This document shows, piece after piece, positions 25,164 through 33,268 of a DNA stretch of 64,000 bases. Below the pieces are notes generated by a model. The model saw nothing but the letters and a program-made list of their open reading frames with translations, was not told where the DNA came from and did no database searches. Origin of the DNA: an uncultured bacterium (GTDB lineage Bacteria > Acidobacteriota > Aminicenantia > Aminicenantales > Saccharicenantaceae); assembly GCA_937920515.1 (NCBI GenBank), contig CALEUG010000004.1, forward strand, positions 124,001 through 188,000, given 5' to 3'. Position numbers and translations under genes: made by a program. Position 1 is the stretch's first letter. Each line of letters starts with the position of its first letter.

Positions 25164-26963
25164 ATGAATTATAAAAAAATTCTTCAAAAATACAGGAAAG
25201 ACCGGACCAGGCTGATAGAAATCCTGAAAGAAATCCAGGCGACTGAGGGTTACATTCCAGAAAAAGGTATCCTGTCCGTGGCCGATGAACTCGGTCTTTC
25301 CAGGGCCGAGGTGGAAGGGGTGATCAGCTTTTACCATTTTCTTTCGGCCCGGCCACTCGGGAAATACGTCATCTACCTCAACAATTCCATCACTGCCGAA
25401 ATGGCCGGCCGGGAAAAAGTGGCCCGGGCCTGGGAACAGGAAGCCGGCTGCAGTTTCGGCCAGACCTCGGCCGACGGCCTGTTCACACTCCTGGAAACCT
25501 CCTGCATAGGAATGAACGACCAGGAACCAGCAGCCCTAATCAACAGAGTGGTCTTTACCCGCCTCAACCCGGAAAAGGTCAGCCAGCTGGCAGGCTGGAT
25601 GAGGGAAGGCAGGGCGGTTGAGGACATGGTGGAAGAGACGGGCGACGGGGCCAACAACCACCAGCTCGTCCGGGCCATGGTCAGGAACAATATCAGGAAA
25701 ACAGGTCCGGTTGTTTTTGGCGACTATTCAGCCGGCCAGGCCATCCGTAAAGCCCTGGAAACAACCCCTGAGGGCATTATCGATGAAGTAAAAAAAGCCA
25801 ACCTGCTGGGCCGGGGCGGAGCCGGTTTCCCGACGGGCTTGAAATGGGAATTCTGCCGGAAAGAAAAGGGCGAACAGCGTTTTGTCATCTGCAACGCCGA
25901 CGAAGGCGAGCCCGGGACTTTCAAAGACCGGGTCATCCTGACCGAAAGGCCGGAAATGGTGTTTGAAGGCATGGCCATCGCCGGTTATGCCGTCGGGGCC
26001 AGGCTGGGCATCCTCTACCTGAGGCATGAATACTCTTACCTGCGACGCTACCTGGAACATGTGCTGCAGAAGATGAGAGAACAGGGCTGGCTGGGACAGA
26101 ATATCGCCGGCCGGGGCTTTGCCTTTGATATCGAGATCAAGATGGGCGCCGGGGCCTACGTCTGCGGCGAAGAATCGGCCCTGATCGAATCAGCCGAGGG
26201 CAAGCGGGGAGAGCCGCGGGACCGACCCCCGTTCCCGGTTCAGAAGGGCTACCTGAACCTGCCCAGCACGGTCAATAACGTTGAAACCCTGGCCACGGCC
26301 ACCCAGATAATTGTCCACGGGGCTAACTGGTTCCGGTCGATGGGCACTCCTGTTTCAACCGGGACTAAACTTTTGAGTGTTTCTGGAGATTGTCAGAAGC
26401 CAGGCATATATGAAGTGGAGTACGGCCTGACCATCAAAGAATTGCTGGAGATGGTGGGGGCCGAAGATACACTGGCTGTTCAGGTGGGTGGGCCTTCGGG
26501 TAACTGCATTTCGGAAGCCGGCTTCGGGCGGAAGATCTGCTTTTCTGACCTGCCCACCGGTGGTTCCATCATCATCTTCAACCGCAGTCGCGACCTGTTC
26601 GCGGTGGTACGCAATTTTCTGGATTTCTTCATAGAAGAAAGCTGTGGTTGGTGTGTGCCCTGCCGGGCCGGCAACGTCCTGCTTAAGAAAAAGTTTGAGA
26701 AGATAGCCTCAGGTCTGGGCACAGTCCAGGACCTGAAAGAAATAGAGGCCTGGGGGAAAATCATCAAGTCCACGAGCCGCTGCGGCCTGGGTCAGACCTC
26801 CCCCAACCCGGTGCTGACCACCCTGTCCAATTTCCGGGAAGTGTACGAAAGCCGGGTCAGCAAAGAAGCAGATTTTATTCCCGAGTTTGACCTTAACCGG
26901 GCCGTGGCCGAGGCCTGCGCCATTACCGGCAGAAAATTCCAGGAGGAACAGGAACATGCCTGA
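25164..26963 (+). CDS. hoxF: NAD-reducing hydrogenase diaphorase subunit HoxF (NuoE-NuoF fusion)
   Basis: 599 residues joining a NuoE-like domain (about 1-145) to a NuoF-like domain (about 170-590). The NuoF part has the FMN motif G-R-G-G-A-G-F-P-T-G, the NADH-binding G-A-G-A-Y-V-C-G-E-E-S-A-L and the [4Fe-4S] ligands C-G-W-C-V-P-C plus a later cysteine. In the NuoE part only one of four [2Fe-2S] cysteines is evident (C114, in S-C-I-G-M-N), so this cluster is probably absent, as I recall for some soluble hydrogenases. A TTG at 25158 is open, but the ATG at 25164 is better spaced from AAGGGG. It transfers electrons between NAD(H) and the hydrogenase module. Confidence 0.92.
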   Translation: MNYKKILQKYRKDRTRLIEILKEIQATEGYIPEKGILSVADELGLSRAEVEGVISFYHFLSARPLGKYVIYLNNSITAEMAGREKVARAWEQEAGCSFGQTSADGLFTLLETSCIGMNDQEPAALINRVVFTRLNPEKVSQLAGWMREGRAVEDMVEETGDGANNHQLVRAMVRNNIRKTGPVVFGDYSAGQAIRKALETTPEGIIDEVKKANLLGRGGAGFPTGLKWEFCRKEKGEQRFVICNADEGEPGTFKDRVILTERPEMVFEGMAIAGYAVGARLGILYLRHEYSYLRRYLEHVLQKMREQGWLGQNIAGRGFAFDIEIKMGAGAYVCGEESALIESAEGKRGEPRDRPPFPVQKGYLNLPSTVNNVETLATATQIIVHGANWFRSMGTPVSTGTKLLSVSGDCQKPGIYEVEYGLTIKELLEMVGAEDTLAVQVGGPSGNCISEAGFGRKICFSDLPTGGSIIIFNRSRDLFAVVRNFLDFFIEESCGWCVPCRAGNVLLKKKFEKIASGLGTVQDLKEIEAWGKIIKSTSRCGLGQTSPNPVLTTLSNFREVYESRVSKEADFIPEFDLNRAVAEACAITGRKFQEEQEHA

Positions 26964-27654
26964 TAAGATTAAATTCACGATTGACGGAAAGGATTGCCAG
27001 GCCGACCCCGGTATGACCATCTACGAGGCGGCCAGGGCCAGCGGCATTTACATCCCGGTCCTTTGCCACTTTGAGGGGCTCAAGCCGGTCGGTAGCTGCC
27101 GCATCTGCTCGGTCCGGGTTAACGGCCGCTGGATGGCCTCCTGCACCCAGCCGGTGACACCCGGCATGGTCATCGAAAACACCAGCCCCGAAGTGGAAGA
27201 GCACCGCAGGGCCATCATAGAAATGCTGTTTGTCGAGGGTAACCATTTCTGCCCGGCCTGCGAGAAAAGCGGCAACTGCGAGCTCCAGGCCCTGGCCTAC
27301 CGCTACCAGATTATGGTTCCCCAGTTTCCCTACCTGTTCCCGAAGAAAGATATCGAAGCCTTCCCGAAATTCCTGCTGGAACACAATCGCTGTGTTCAGT
27401 GCCAGCGCTGCATCCGGGCCATCCAGACTCCGGACGGCAAAAAAATCTTTGCCATGAAGAACCGCTCGGGCCGGGTCAGGATCAATGTCGACAGGAAACT
27501 GGCTGCCAGCTTGAGTGACGAGGAAGCCCGGAAAGCCATGGATATCTGCCCGGTAGGGGCCATTCTCAAAAAAGAGGTTGGTTTCCGCGTTCCCATAGGC
27601 CAGCGCAGGTACGACAAGAAGCCTATTGGCAGCGAGATCGAAGAAAAGAGATAA
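26956..27654 (+). CDS. hoxU: NAD-reducing hydrogenase subunit HoxU
   Basis: The 232-residue NuoG-like electron-transfer subunit. It has an N-terminal [2Fe-2S] ferredoxin domain (C-H-F-E ... C-R-I-C ... C), the His-Cys3 [4Fe-4S] motif H-F-C-P-A-C-E-K-S-G-N-C-E-L-Q, and a further [4Fe-4S] set (C-V-Q-C-Q-R-C ... I-C-P-V-G). The start at 26956 lies within the last 8 nt of hoxF and is preceded by AGGAGG. It wires the FMN site in HoxF to the hydrogenase small subunit. Confidence 0.93.
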   Translation: MPDKIKFTIDGKDCQADPGMTIYEAARASGIYIPVLCHFEGLKPVGSCRICSVRVNGRWMASCTQPVTPGMVIENTSPEVEEHRRAIIEMLFVEGNHFCPACEKSGNCELQALAYRYQIMVPQFPYLFPKKDIEAFPKFLLEHNRCVQCQRCIRAIQTPDGKKIFAMKNRSGRVRINVDRKLAASLSDEEARKAMDICPVGAILKKEVGFRVPIGQRRYDKKPIGSEIEEKR

Positions 27655-27666
27655 CGAGGTAAGAAC

Positions 27667-28212
27667 ATGAGCAAACCGGTCATCGCCACCGCTTCCTTAG
27701 CCGGATGTTTTGGCTGCCACATGTCCTTCCTGGACATAGACGAAAGAATCCTGGACCTCATCGAACTGGTGGAGTTTGACAAGTCTCCCATTGATGACAT
27801 CAAGAAATTCAGTCGCCCGGTGGATATCGGGTTGATAGAGGGGGGCTGCTGCAACGCCGAGAATGTCGAGGTCCTGAGGTATTTCCGGGAAAATTGCAAG
27901 ATCCTGGTTTCGGTCGGTGAATGCGCGGTCATGGGCGGACTGCCAGCCATGCGCAACACCATACCCCTTAAAGAATGCCTGGAGGAAGCTTATCTCAATT
28001 CTCCGACCGTGGCTCCCGAAGACCGCCTGATACCGGCCGACGAGGATATCCCGATTCTCCTGGACCGGGTTTATCCCTGCCACGAAATAGTCAAAATAGA
28101 TTACTTTCTTCCGGGCTGCCCTCCCTCGGCCGACCTGATCTGGGAAGCGTTGACGGCTCTTATCCAGGGAAGGCCCCTGCGGCTGGAATATGAACTGGTA
28201 AAATATGATTAG
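27667..28212 (+). CDS. hoxY: NAD-reducing hydrogenase small subunit HoxY
   Basis: 181 residues of [NiFe]-hydrogenase small subunit that hold the proximal [4Fe-4S] cluster: C-F-G-C near the N-terminus, then G-G-C-C, G-E-C and G-C-P-P further on. It has no twin-arginine signal and no C-terminal anchor, so the enzyme is cytoplasmic, as expected for group 3d. It lies 12 nt after hoxU. Confidence 0.93.
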   Translation: MSKPVIATASLAGCFGCHMSFLDIDERILDLIELVEFDKSPIDDIKKFSRPVDIGLIEGGCCNAENVEVLRYFRENCKILVSVGECAVMGGLPAMRNTIPLKECLEEAYLNSPTVAPEDRLIPADEDIPILLDRVYPCHEIVKIDYFLPGCPPSADLIWEALTALIQGRPLRLEYELVKYD

Positions 28213-28225
28213 AGGGTTAAAGAGC

Positions 28226-29674
28226 ATGAGCAGAAAAATTACCATAGAACCGGTAACCAGGGTTGAAGGACACGGGAAAGTCACCATCAGGCTTGATGAC
28301 GACGGGAAGGTAGCCCAGGCCCGTTTCCACGTGGTCGAGTTCCGCGGTTTCGAGCGCTTTGTCCAGGGAAGGCCCTACTGGGAAATTCCCGTACTGGTGC
28401 AGCGGCTGTGCGGCATCTGCCCGGTCAGCCATCACCTGGCCGGGGCCAAGGCCATGGACATAATCGCCGGCGTTCCCCCCGAAAAGCTAACCCCGACCGC
28501 CGAAAAAATCCGCAGGCTGATGCACTACGGACAGATGCTCCAGTCCCATGCCCTGCATTTCTTCCACCTGGCCTCGCCCGACCTGCTGTTCGGTTTTGAT
28601 GCTGACCCGGCCATAAGGAATATCATCGGGGTGGCCAAGACCCACAGGGAAATAGCAGTCAGGGGCGTCCTGCTGCGGAAGTTCGGGCAGGAGATAATAA
28701 AGGCCACGGCCGGCAAAAAGATTCACGGCACCGGGGCCATTCCCGGCGGGGTTAACAAGAGCCTGACTCCGGAAGAAAGAGATTTTTTCCTTAAATCTCC
28801 CGCCCCCTATAACATCGATACCATGATTGACTGGGCCCAGGAAGCCATCCAGCTGTTCAAGAAATTACATTCAGAAAACAGGGCTGTCCTGGACAATTTT
28901 GCCCACTTCCCATCCAGCCACCTGAGCCTGGTCCGCCGGGACGGCGCCCTGGATTTTTACCACGGGGTGCTGCGGGCGGTGAATGCCGAAGGCCGGAAAG
29001 TCCTCAACGACGTCGATTACCAGGACTACCTGGATTACATCGGAGAAGAGGTCCGCAATTTCAGCTACATGAAATTCCCCTATCTCAAAAAGCTGGGAAA
29101 AGAAAAAGGCTGGTACCGGGTGGGGCCGATTGCCAGGCTTAACACCTGCGATTTCATTCCCAGCCCGCGGGCCCAGAAAGAGTTTGAAGAATACAAAGCC
29201 TACACAAATGGAAAACCCAATAATATGACCCTGCACAGCCACTGGGCCAGGTTGATTGAGGCTTTACATGCGGCCGAAGTGATAAAAGAATTGCTGAACG
29301 ACAAGGATATAACCGGAGACCAGCTGGTCAAAAAAGGCAAAAAGAAACAAGAGGGAGTCGGCCTGATAGAAGCCCCGCGCGGCACGCTGTTCCATCACTA
29401 CCGGATTAACGACGACGACCAGGTGACCATGGCCAACCTCATAGTCTCCACCACCAACAACAACCAGGCCTACAACGAAGCGGTCAGGCTGGTAGCCGAA
29501 GAGTATATCTCCGGAAAGCCGGAAATAACCGAGGGCATGCTCAACCGGGTGGAGGTGGCCATCCGGGCCTACGACCCCTGCCTGAGCTGCGCCACCCACG
29601 CCCTGGGCCAGATGCCGCTGGAAGTCGAGATGTACGATTCCAGGGGCCAGCTCGTCGACCGCAAGAGGAAATAA
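28226..29674 (+). CDS. hoxH: NAD-reducing hydrogenase large subunit HoxH
   Basis: 482 residues, carrying the Ni-Fe site. The N-terminal ligands are C62 and C65 (R-L-C-G-I-C-P-V-S-H), the C-terminal ones C452 and C455 (D-P-C-L-S-C-A-T-H). The 24 residues after H458 are the usual peptide removed by the maturation protease once nickel is inserted. An ATG at 28205 is also open, but the start at 28226 (M-S-R-K-I-T-I-E-P-V-T-R-V-E-G-H) fits the family and follows AGAGGG. The set HoxFUYH without a separate HoxE points to the bidirectional NAD-linked group. Confidence 0.94.
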   Translation: MSRKITIEPVTRVEGHGKVTIRLDDDGKVAQARFHVVEFRGFERFVQGRPYWEIPVLVQRLCGICPVSHHLAGAKAMDIIAGVPPEKLTPTAEKIRRLMHYGQMLQSHALHFFHLASPDLLFGFDADPAIRNIIGVAKTHREIAVRGVLLRKFGQEIIKATAGKKIHGTGAIPGGVNKSLTPEERDFFLKSPAPYNIDTMIDWAQEAIQLFKKLHSENRAVLDNFAHFPSSHLSLVRRDGALDFYHGVLRAVNAEGRKVLNDVDYQDYLDYIGEEVRNFSYMKFPYLKKLGKEKGWYRVGPIARLNTCDFIPSPRAQKEFEEYKAYTNGKPNNMTLHSHWARLIEALHAAEVIKELLNDKDITGDQLVKKGKKKQEGVGLIEAPRGTLFHHYRINDDDQVTMANLIVSTTNNNQAYNEAVRLVAEEYISGKPEITEGMLNRVEVAIRAYDPCLSCATHALGQMPLEVEMYDSRGQLVDRKRK

Positions 29675-29676
29675 CC

Positions 29677-30228
29677 ACGAAAACCGCGGTTAAAAAGGAC
29701 ATCCTGGTTTACGGCATAGGGAATCCCGGGCGGCAGGATGACGGCCTGGGTCCGGCCTTTATCTCCGAGCTTGAAAAAAGAGACCTGGCCGGCCTGACCC
29801 TGGAGGCTGATTACCAGCTCCAGGTGGAAGATGCCCTGCTTTTTGCCGAACATAAAAAGGTCATCATTGTAGATGCCCTCAAGACCGGAGATAAGCCTTT
29901 TATATTTAAGAAGATAAAACCTGTCAGGAATTTCAGCTTTACCACCCATGCCCTGTCGCCCGAAGCCGTGGCCTATCTCTGCCTGGAGCTATATAAACAA
30001 AAGCCTGATACTATGACTCTGGCCATCAGGGGTTACGAGTTCGAGGTGGGAGAAGGATTAAGCCCGGCCGCCAGAGAAAACCTGGAAGCGGCCTTAAAAT
30101 TCTTGACGAAAAAATTAACGCGGGCTGCCGACAGGTCCCTTCCCTCTGCTATAATGAATAGACCAGTCAGACCTGAATCAAAGAGAACCGGACATGGAAA
30201 AAAGCAAAAAAGAAGTACTGGTGCTTGA
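29677..30228 (+). CDS. Hydrogenase maturation protease (HoxW/HycI type), apparent ACG start
   Basis: The protease cuts the C-terminal peptide from HoxH. The N-terminal nickel-sensing motif is G-I-G-N-P-G-R-Q-D-D-G-L-G, then V-I-I-V-D-A-L and a T-T-H-A-L-S-P-E block with the second metal ligand. The first in-frame ATG/GTG/TTG (GTG at 29824) would cut off this essential motif. ACG at 29677, 3 nt after the hoxH stop and 7 nt after AAGAGGA, gives T/M-K-T-A-V-K-K-D-I-L-V-Y and 183 residues. The codon is either a true non-standard start or an ATG altered by mutation or sequencing error. The 3' end overlaps hypB by 35 nt. Confidence 0.82.
   Translation, partial: TKTAVKKDILVYGIGNPGRQDDGLGPAFISELEKRDLAGLTLEADYQLQVEDALLFAEHKKVIIVDALKTGDKPFIFKKIKPVRNFSFTTHALSPEAVAYLCLELYKQKPDTMTLAIRGYEFEVGEGLSPAARENLEAALKFLTKKLTRAADRSLPSAIMNRPVRPESKRTGHGKKQKRSTGA
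30128..30155 (+). promoter_or_regulatory. Predicted internal promoter for hypB-hypA
   Basis: CCGACA (30128-30133), 16 bp and a perfect TATAAT (30150-30155) lie inside the protease gene, 38 nt before the hypB ATG at 30194. They could give the hyp genes expression independent of the hydrogenase. Confidence 0.35.
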
Positions 30229-30871
30229 GGACATCCTCGGCTCAAACAAAAAGATCGCCTCTTCCATACGCCAGAAGCTGGAAGAAAAAGGCATACTGGC
30301 GGTTAACCTTCTGAGCTCGCCCGGCTCCGGGAAAACCAGCCTGCTGGAAAAAATAGGGATGAAGCTAAAAGACCGTCACAAGATAGGCGTGATTGAAGGC
30401 GATGTAGAAACAGAAAGAGACGCCGAGAGAATAAGAAATATAGGCCTTCCGGCCTGGCAGATAACCACTCACGGCGCCTGCCACTTAGAAGCCAGGATGC
30501 TGGCCCGGATTTTTGACCGGATTCCGGCCGACCTGGATTTTCTTTTCATAGAAAACGTGGGAAACCTGGTCTGTCCGGCCAGCTTTGACCTCGGGGAAAA
30601 ATTGCGCCTGGTCCTGCTCTCCGTGCCGGAAGGAGACGACAAGCCCAGAAAATATCCGGAAGCTTTTATCACTTCACAGGTTTTGGTCATCACCAAATGC
30701 GACCTGCTTCCCTACCTTCCCTTCGATGTAGAGAGAGTCGTCAGGGAGGCCCTGGAAATAAATCCCGGGCTGGAAATTTTCAGAACCTCGGCGGTAAACG
30801 GAGCCGGAGTTGAGGAGCTCTGCGCTTTTCTGGAAAAAAAACTCAAGGAGCTGCGCGAGCCAAATGCATGA
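30194..30871 (+). CDS. hypB: Hydrogenase nickel incorporation GTPase HypB
   Basis: 225 residues. HypB uses GTP to help load nickel into the hydrogenase large subunit. The P-loop S-S-P-G-S-G-K-T-S (41-49), G-D-V-E-T-E-R-D, the I-E-N-V-G-N-L-V-C-P block, and T-K-C-D-L-L are present. The N-terminus lacks both the C-x-x-C-G-C motif of E. coli and a histidine-rich nickel store. The last 8 nt overlap hypA. hypCDEF are not here. Confidence 0.95.
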   Translation: MEKSKKEVLVLEDILGSNKKIASSIRQKLEEKGILAVNLLSSPGSGKTSLLEKIGMKLKDRHKIGVIEGDVETERDAERIRNIGLPAWQITTHGACHLEARMLARIFDRIPADLDFLFIENVGNLVCPASFDLGEKLRLVLLSVPEGDDKPRKYPEAFITSQVLVITKCDLLPYLPFDVERVVREALEINPGLEIFRTSAVNGAGVEELCAFLEKKLKELREPNA

Positions 30872-31223
30872 GCTGTCGATTGTGGCTGACTTATTTACCA
30901 TAATCGAAGAACAGGCCCGTAAGGCTAAGGCTTCCAGGGTCACCAGGGTTCGCGTTCTGATCGGAGAGCTTTCCGGGGTGGTGCCCGAGCTCTTTCGCTC
31001 TGCCTTCCATAGCTACAAAAAAGGAACTATTGCCGACAAAGCCAGGCTGGAAATAAAGATTACCAAAATAAAATTTAAGTGCCAGAACTGCGGGAAAGAA
31101 ATTAAGACCCGGGACATTTCTTCCCCTGATTTTTCCTATGCCTGCCCCTTCTGCGGTTCCAAAGAGATGGAACTCATAAGCGGGCGTGACCTCTACTTAG
31201 AAAAACTTGAAATAGAAACCTGA
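30864..31223 (+). CDS. hypA: Hydrogenase nickel insertion protein HypA
   Basis: 119 residues. HypA binds nickel through its N-terminal M-H-E and a zinc in a C-x-x-C pair of ribbons, here C73/C76 and C94/C97. The frame is open further upstream, but the ATG at 30864 gives the obligatory M-H-E-L-S-I-V, where H2 is the nickel ligand. It is translationally coupled to hypB and closes the hydrogenase block. Confidence 0.95.
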   Translation: MHELSIVADLFTIIEEQARKAKASRVTRVRVLIGELSGVVPELFRSAFHSYKKGTIADKARLEIKITKIKFKCQNCGKEIKTRDISSPDFSYACPFCGSKEMELISGRDLYLEKLEIET

Positions 31224-31315
31224 TACCGCCTGAAGCCATCATCCCAAATAATAAGAGTCCAGCTTCTCTCCGTCGGCAGGATAATCTCTTAAAATTTTGA
31301 AAAATACTGAAAGGA

Positions 31316-31570
31316 TTAAATTGCCTGAGGTCTTTCGCAGGTAATAGTATTCCAAAAACCAGTTTTGGGGTCTTTGGTACACTTAATCACACAATCCTGC
31401 CCTTCCCAACCCGATTGAGCCCCACATCCACCCTGGGTACAAGTTCCTGGAAAAACATCTTTGCAATAAATATCTCTCCCACCCGCCTGGCCAGAACCTA
31501 TGGCTACAAAAAGCATTACAAAGGACACACAAAAAAGAAAAATGACCATAAGAGACCTTAAGATTTTCAT
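31316..31570 (-). CDS. Small cysteine-rich secreted peptide
   Basis: 84 residues with a strong hydrophobic signal segment (residues 5-24) and a mature part of about 55 residues with six cysteines (C36, C44, C49, C60, C64, C78). These could form three disulphides outside the cytoplasm. The mature peptide has many glycines and several aromatic residues. I know no exact family. The arrangement recalls the small secreted NVEALA-type peptides found next to 6-bladed propeller genes in Bacteroides, but the NVEALA motif is absent. Its start overlaps the propeller gene's stop by 4 nt, so the two are translated together. The DNA is visibly A+T-richer than the surroundings. Confidence 0.65.
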   Translation of the reverse strand: MKILRSLMVIFLFCVSFVMLFVAIGSGQAGGRDIYCKDVFPGTCTQGGCGAQSGWEGQDCVIKCTKDPKTGFWNTITCERPQAI

Positions 31571-32628
31571 CTTAAACCCTCCTTTTTATACTTTTGAAAT
31601 ATCCCTATCATAAAAGCTCCATTGGTTTTGCCTTGAAAAGAAACGGCAAATGAAATGCTATTTTTTTCATTCGAGGGAATTAGCCTAACCATTTCAGGAT
31701 AAATATTATCAGGCAGAATTATTCTTTCTCTTATCTCTAGGGATTTTTTGTCGACAACCAGAACTTCATACACGTCGCCGGTTACATATCCTAACATTAA
31801 AAGATATAAATAACCCCCGTCAAGACAGGCATCACCGAAAATCCTCCAATTCGTAACAGTTCCGTCGCTATTCTTCTTTACTCCCTTTTCAAAGAATATT
31901 TTTCTGTATTGCTCCCGATATTTTTCAAGATTCCCCGGTCCGGATAACTTTTTTTCCAATATTAGCAAGCCAGAGAGATCATATACTCTGATCTCTCCAA
32001 ATAAATAAGAAACATAATAAACATAGTTTCCATCAAATAATGCAGCTCCATCATTCGCAATGCGGTCCAGCAAACCAGGCGCAATTTCTTTGCTTAAAGA
32101 ATAATCCAAATCATATTTCTGGCCGATTGAGTTAATTCTTTGACCCTGATAATCATAAAGCCCTATCAGGTCTTGTTTCCCTGGAATCGGTTCCAACACC
32201 GCTATCCTTCCATGGGCAGCATCAAAATTAAGAATTCCGGTGAACGTCCTGACCCTCCGGATGAAACTTCCCTGCGGATCATACATAACTATTCCTGTAT
32301 TATCTTTTACAAATATCAGGCCTGTGCTTTTATCAACGGAAATATTAGCCGGCCACTGTAATTCTCCCGGCCCCTGGCCCCACCTTCCAAAGTTAGCCAA
32401 AAGCTCTCCATCTCTATTGAATTTAAATACCGTATGTTCTCTATTATCCACCGCATAAATTAAGCCTTCTTTATCCACGTCAATCTTAGGAAGTGTCTTA
32501 AAATAAATGCTCTGTTGGGGAAAATAAGCGGTCAATTTGACTGTTGTAACTTCTATCCTTTTAGACTCATTCGACCACAAAAACAAAAGGGGCAAAATGC
32601 AAATCCCGATTACAGATAATTTTTTCAT
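31567..32628 (-). CDS. 6-bladed beta-propeller protein, exported
   Basis: 353 residues with an N-terminal hydrophobic export signal (residues 5-18) and NHL-like repeats: D-V-D-K-E-G-L-I-Y-A-V-D, V-F-K-F-N-R-D-G-E-L-L, F-G-R-W-G-Q-G-P-G-E-L, V-K-D-N-T-G-I-V-M-Y-D. The G-x-G-P-G-E-L turn is typical of the 6-bladed propeller families common in Bacteroidota and Aminicenantes. It probably binds a ligand at the cell surface or in the periplasm; no catalytic residue is evident. It is the middle gene of three without gaps: it begins immediately after the membrane-protein stop and overlaps the peptide gene. Codon choice is A+T-leaning. Confidence 0.8.
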   Translation of the reverse strand: MKKLSVIGICILPLLFLWSNESKRIEVTTVKLTAYFPQQSIYFKTLPKIDVDKEGLIYAVDNREHTVFKFNRDGELLANFGRWGQGPGELQWPANISVDKSTGLIFVKDNTGIVMYDPQGSFIRRVRTFTGILNFDAAHGRIAVLEPIPGKQDLIGLYDYQGQRINSIGQKYDLDYSLSKEIAPGLLDRIANDGAALFDGNYVYYVSYLFGEIRVYDLSGLLILEKKLSGPGNLEKYREQYRKIFFEKGVKKNSDGTVTNWRIFGDACLDGGYLYLLMLGYVTGDVYEVLVVDKKSLEIRERIILPDNIYPEMVRLIPSNEKNSISFAVSFQGKTNGAFMIGIFQKYKKEGLR

Positions 32629-33156
32629 TCAAAAACCCTTTATGTTAACGATTTGGCCATTAATGACAAATATAAAGAAGTTCAGATTAACATTCCACGT
32701 ATTCTTATTGCATTTTAAGTAGGCAGAATACCATTCATCATCCATTCGTCCTATATCAACCGGTCCGTCAATGTTAAATACTCTTCTGAAATTTTGAATG
32801 TCAGCATCGCTGTGATCGGGGGTGAATAAAAATATTATCCTTAAATCAGGATACATTTTTATCGTTTCATAATCGACCAAAGGACGGCAGGTCATATTCA
32901 AGTAATAAATTAAATAAATGGCTGAATTATTATAATATTCCGGTTTTTTTCTAATAATCTTTGAAATGCTATTCTTACAACCAAAGCCCTTCCCTTTATG
33001 ATAAAAAAGGTATGTCGAGGTCAAGATGGTAAATATTGCGATTAAGAGGAAGACCGTTTCAATTTTTGAAAGCTTCTTCTTATCCCCATTTCTTCGTACC
33101 CTTAATTTTGCGATCTTGCCGACTACGTTACTTCTATAGGTTAAAAAAAAAAACAT
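32629..33156 (-). CDS. Membrane-anchored protein of the propeller cassette, possibly thioredoxin-like
   Basis: 175 residues if started at the ATG at 33156; a GTG at 33186 would add 10. A basic N-terminus precedes one transmembrane segment (V-F-L-L-I-A-I-F-T-I-L-T), followed by an extracytoplasmic domain. D-L-R-I-I-F-L-F-T-P-D-H-S-D near the middle and a final strand F-F-I-F-V-I-N-G-Q-I-V vaguely resemble a redoxin fold without the C-x-x-C centre. That reading is a guess. Directly after the ATG comes an 11-base homopolymer (plus-strand A's, 33143-33153), so length errors or slippage could affect the N-terminus. It is the first gene of the three-gene cassette. Confidence 0.6.
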   Translation of the reverse strand: MFFFLTYRSNVVGKIAKLRVRRNGDKKKLSKIETVFLLIAIFTILTSTYLFYHKGKGFGCKNSISKIIRKKPEYYNNSAIYLIYYLNMTCRPLVDYETIKMYPDLRIIFLFTPDHSDADIQNFRRVFNIDGPVDIGRMDDEWYSAYLKCNKNTWNVNLNFFIFVINGQIVNIKGF

Positions 33157-33233
33157 CTTTGTCAAGAGGGGAGTTTCAGTTAGCACAGCAGTTTTTAATA
33201 CCCATCCGGAAGCGTATTGACCTCAGCCTGGCG

Positions 33234-33262
33234 TTGAAACACCAACAGTCGTCTGCTAAAAT
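33234..33262 (+). promoter_or_regulatory. Predicted leaderless promoter of guaA
   Basis: TTGAAA (33234-33239), 17 bp and TAAAAT (33257-33262), then exactly 6 nt before the ATG at 33269, with no ribosome-binding site. This is the clearest match to the layout seen at murA. Confidence 0.55.
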
Positions 33263-33268
33263 CTGTTT

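Noticed and set aside
26709-27020. Minus-strand frame across the hoxF/hoxU junction
   Set aside because: Both plus-strand genes are firmly identified and overlap here; the minus frame has no start context or motif.
33187-33268. Purine riboswitch before guaA
   Set aside because: The predicted promoter ends 6 nt before the start codon and no riboswitch core fits in the gap.
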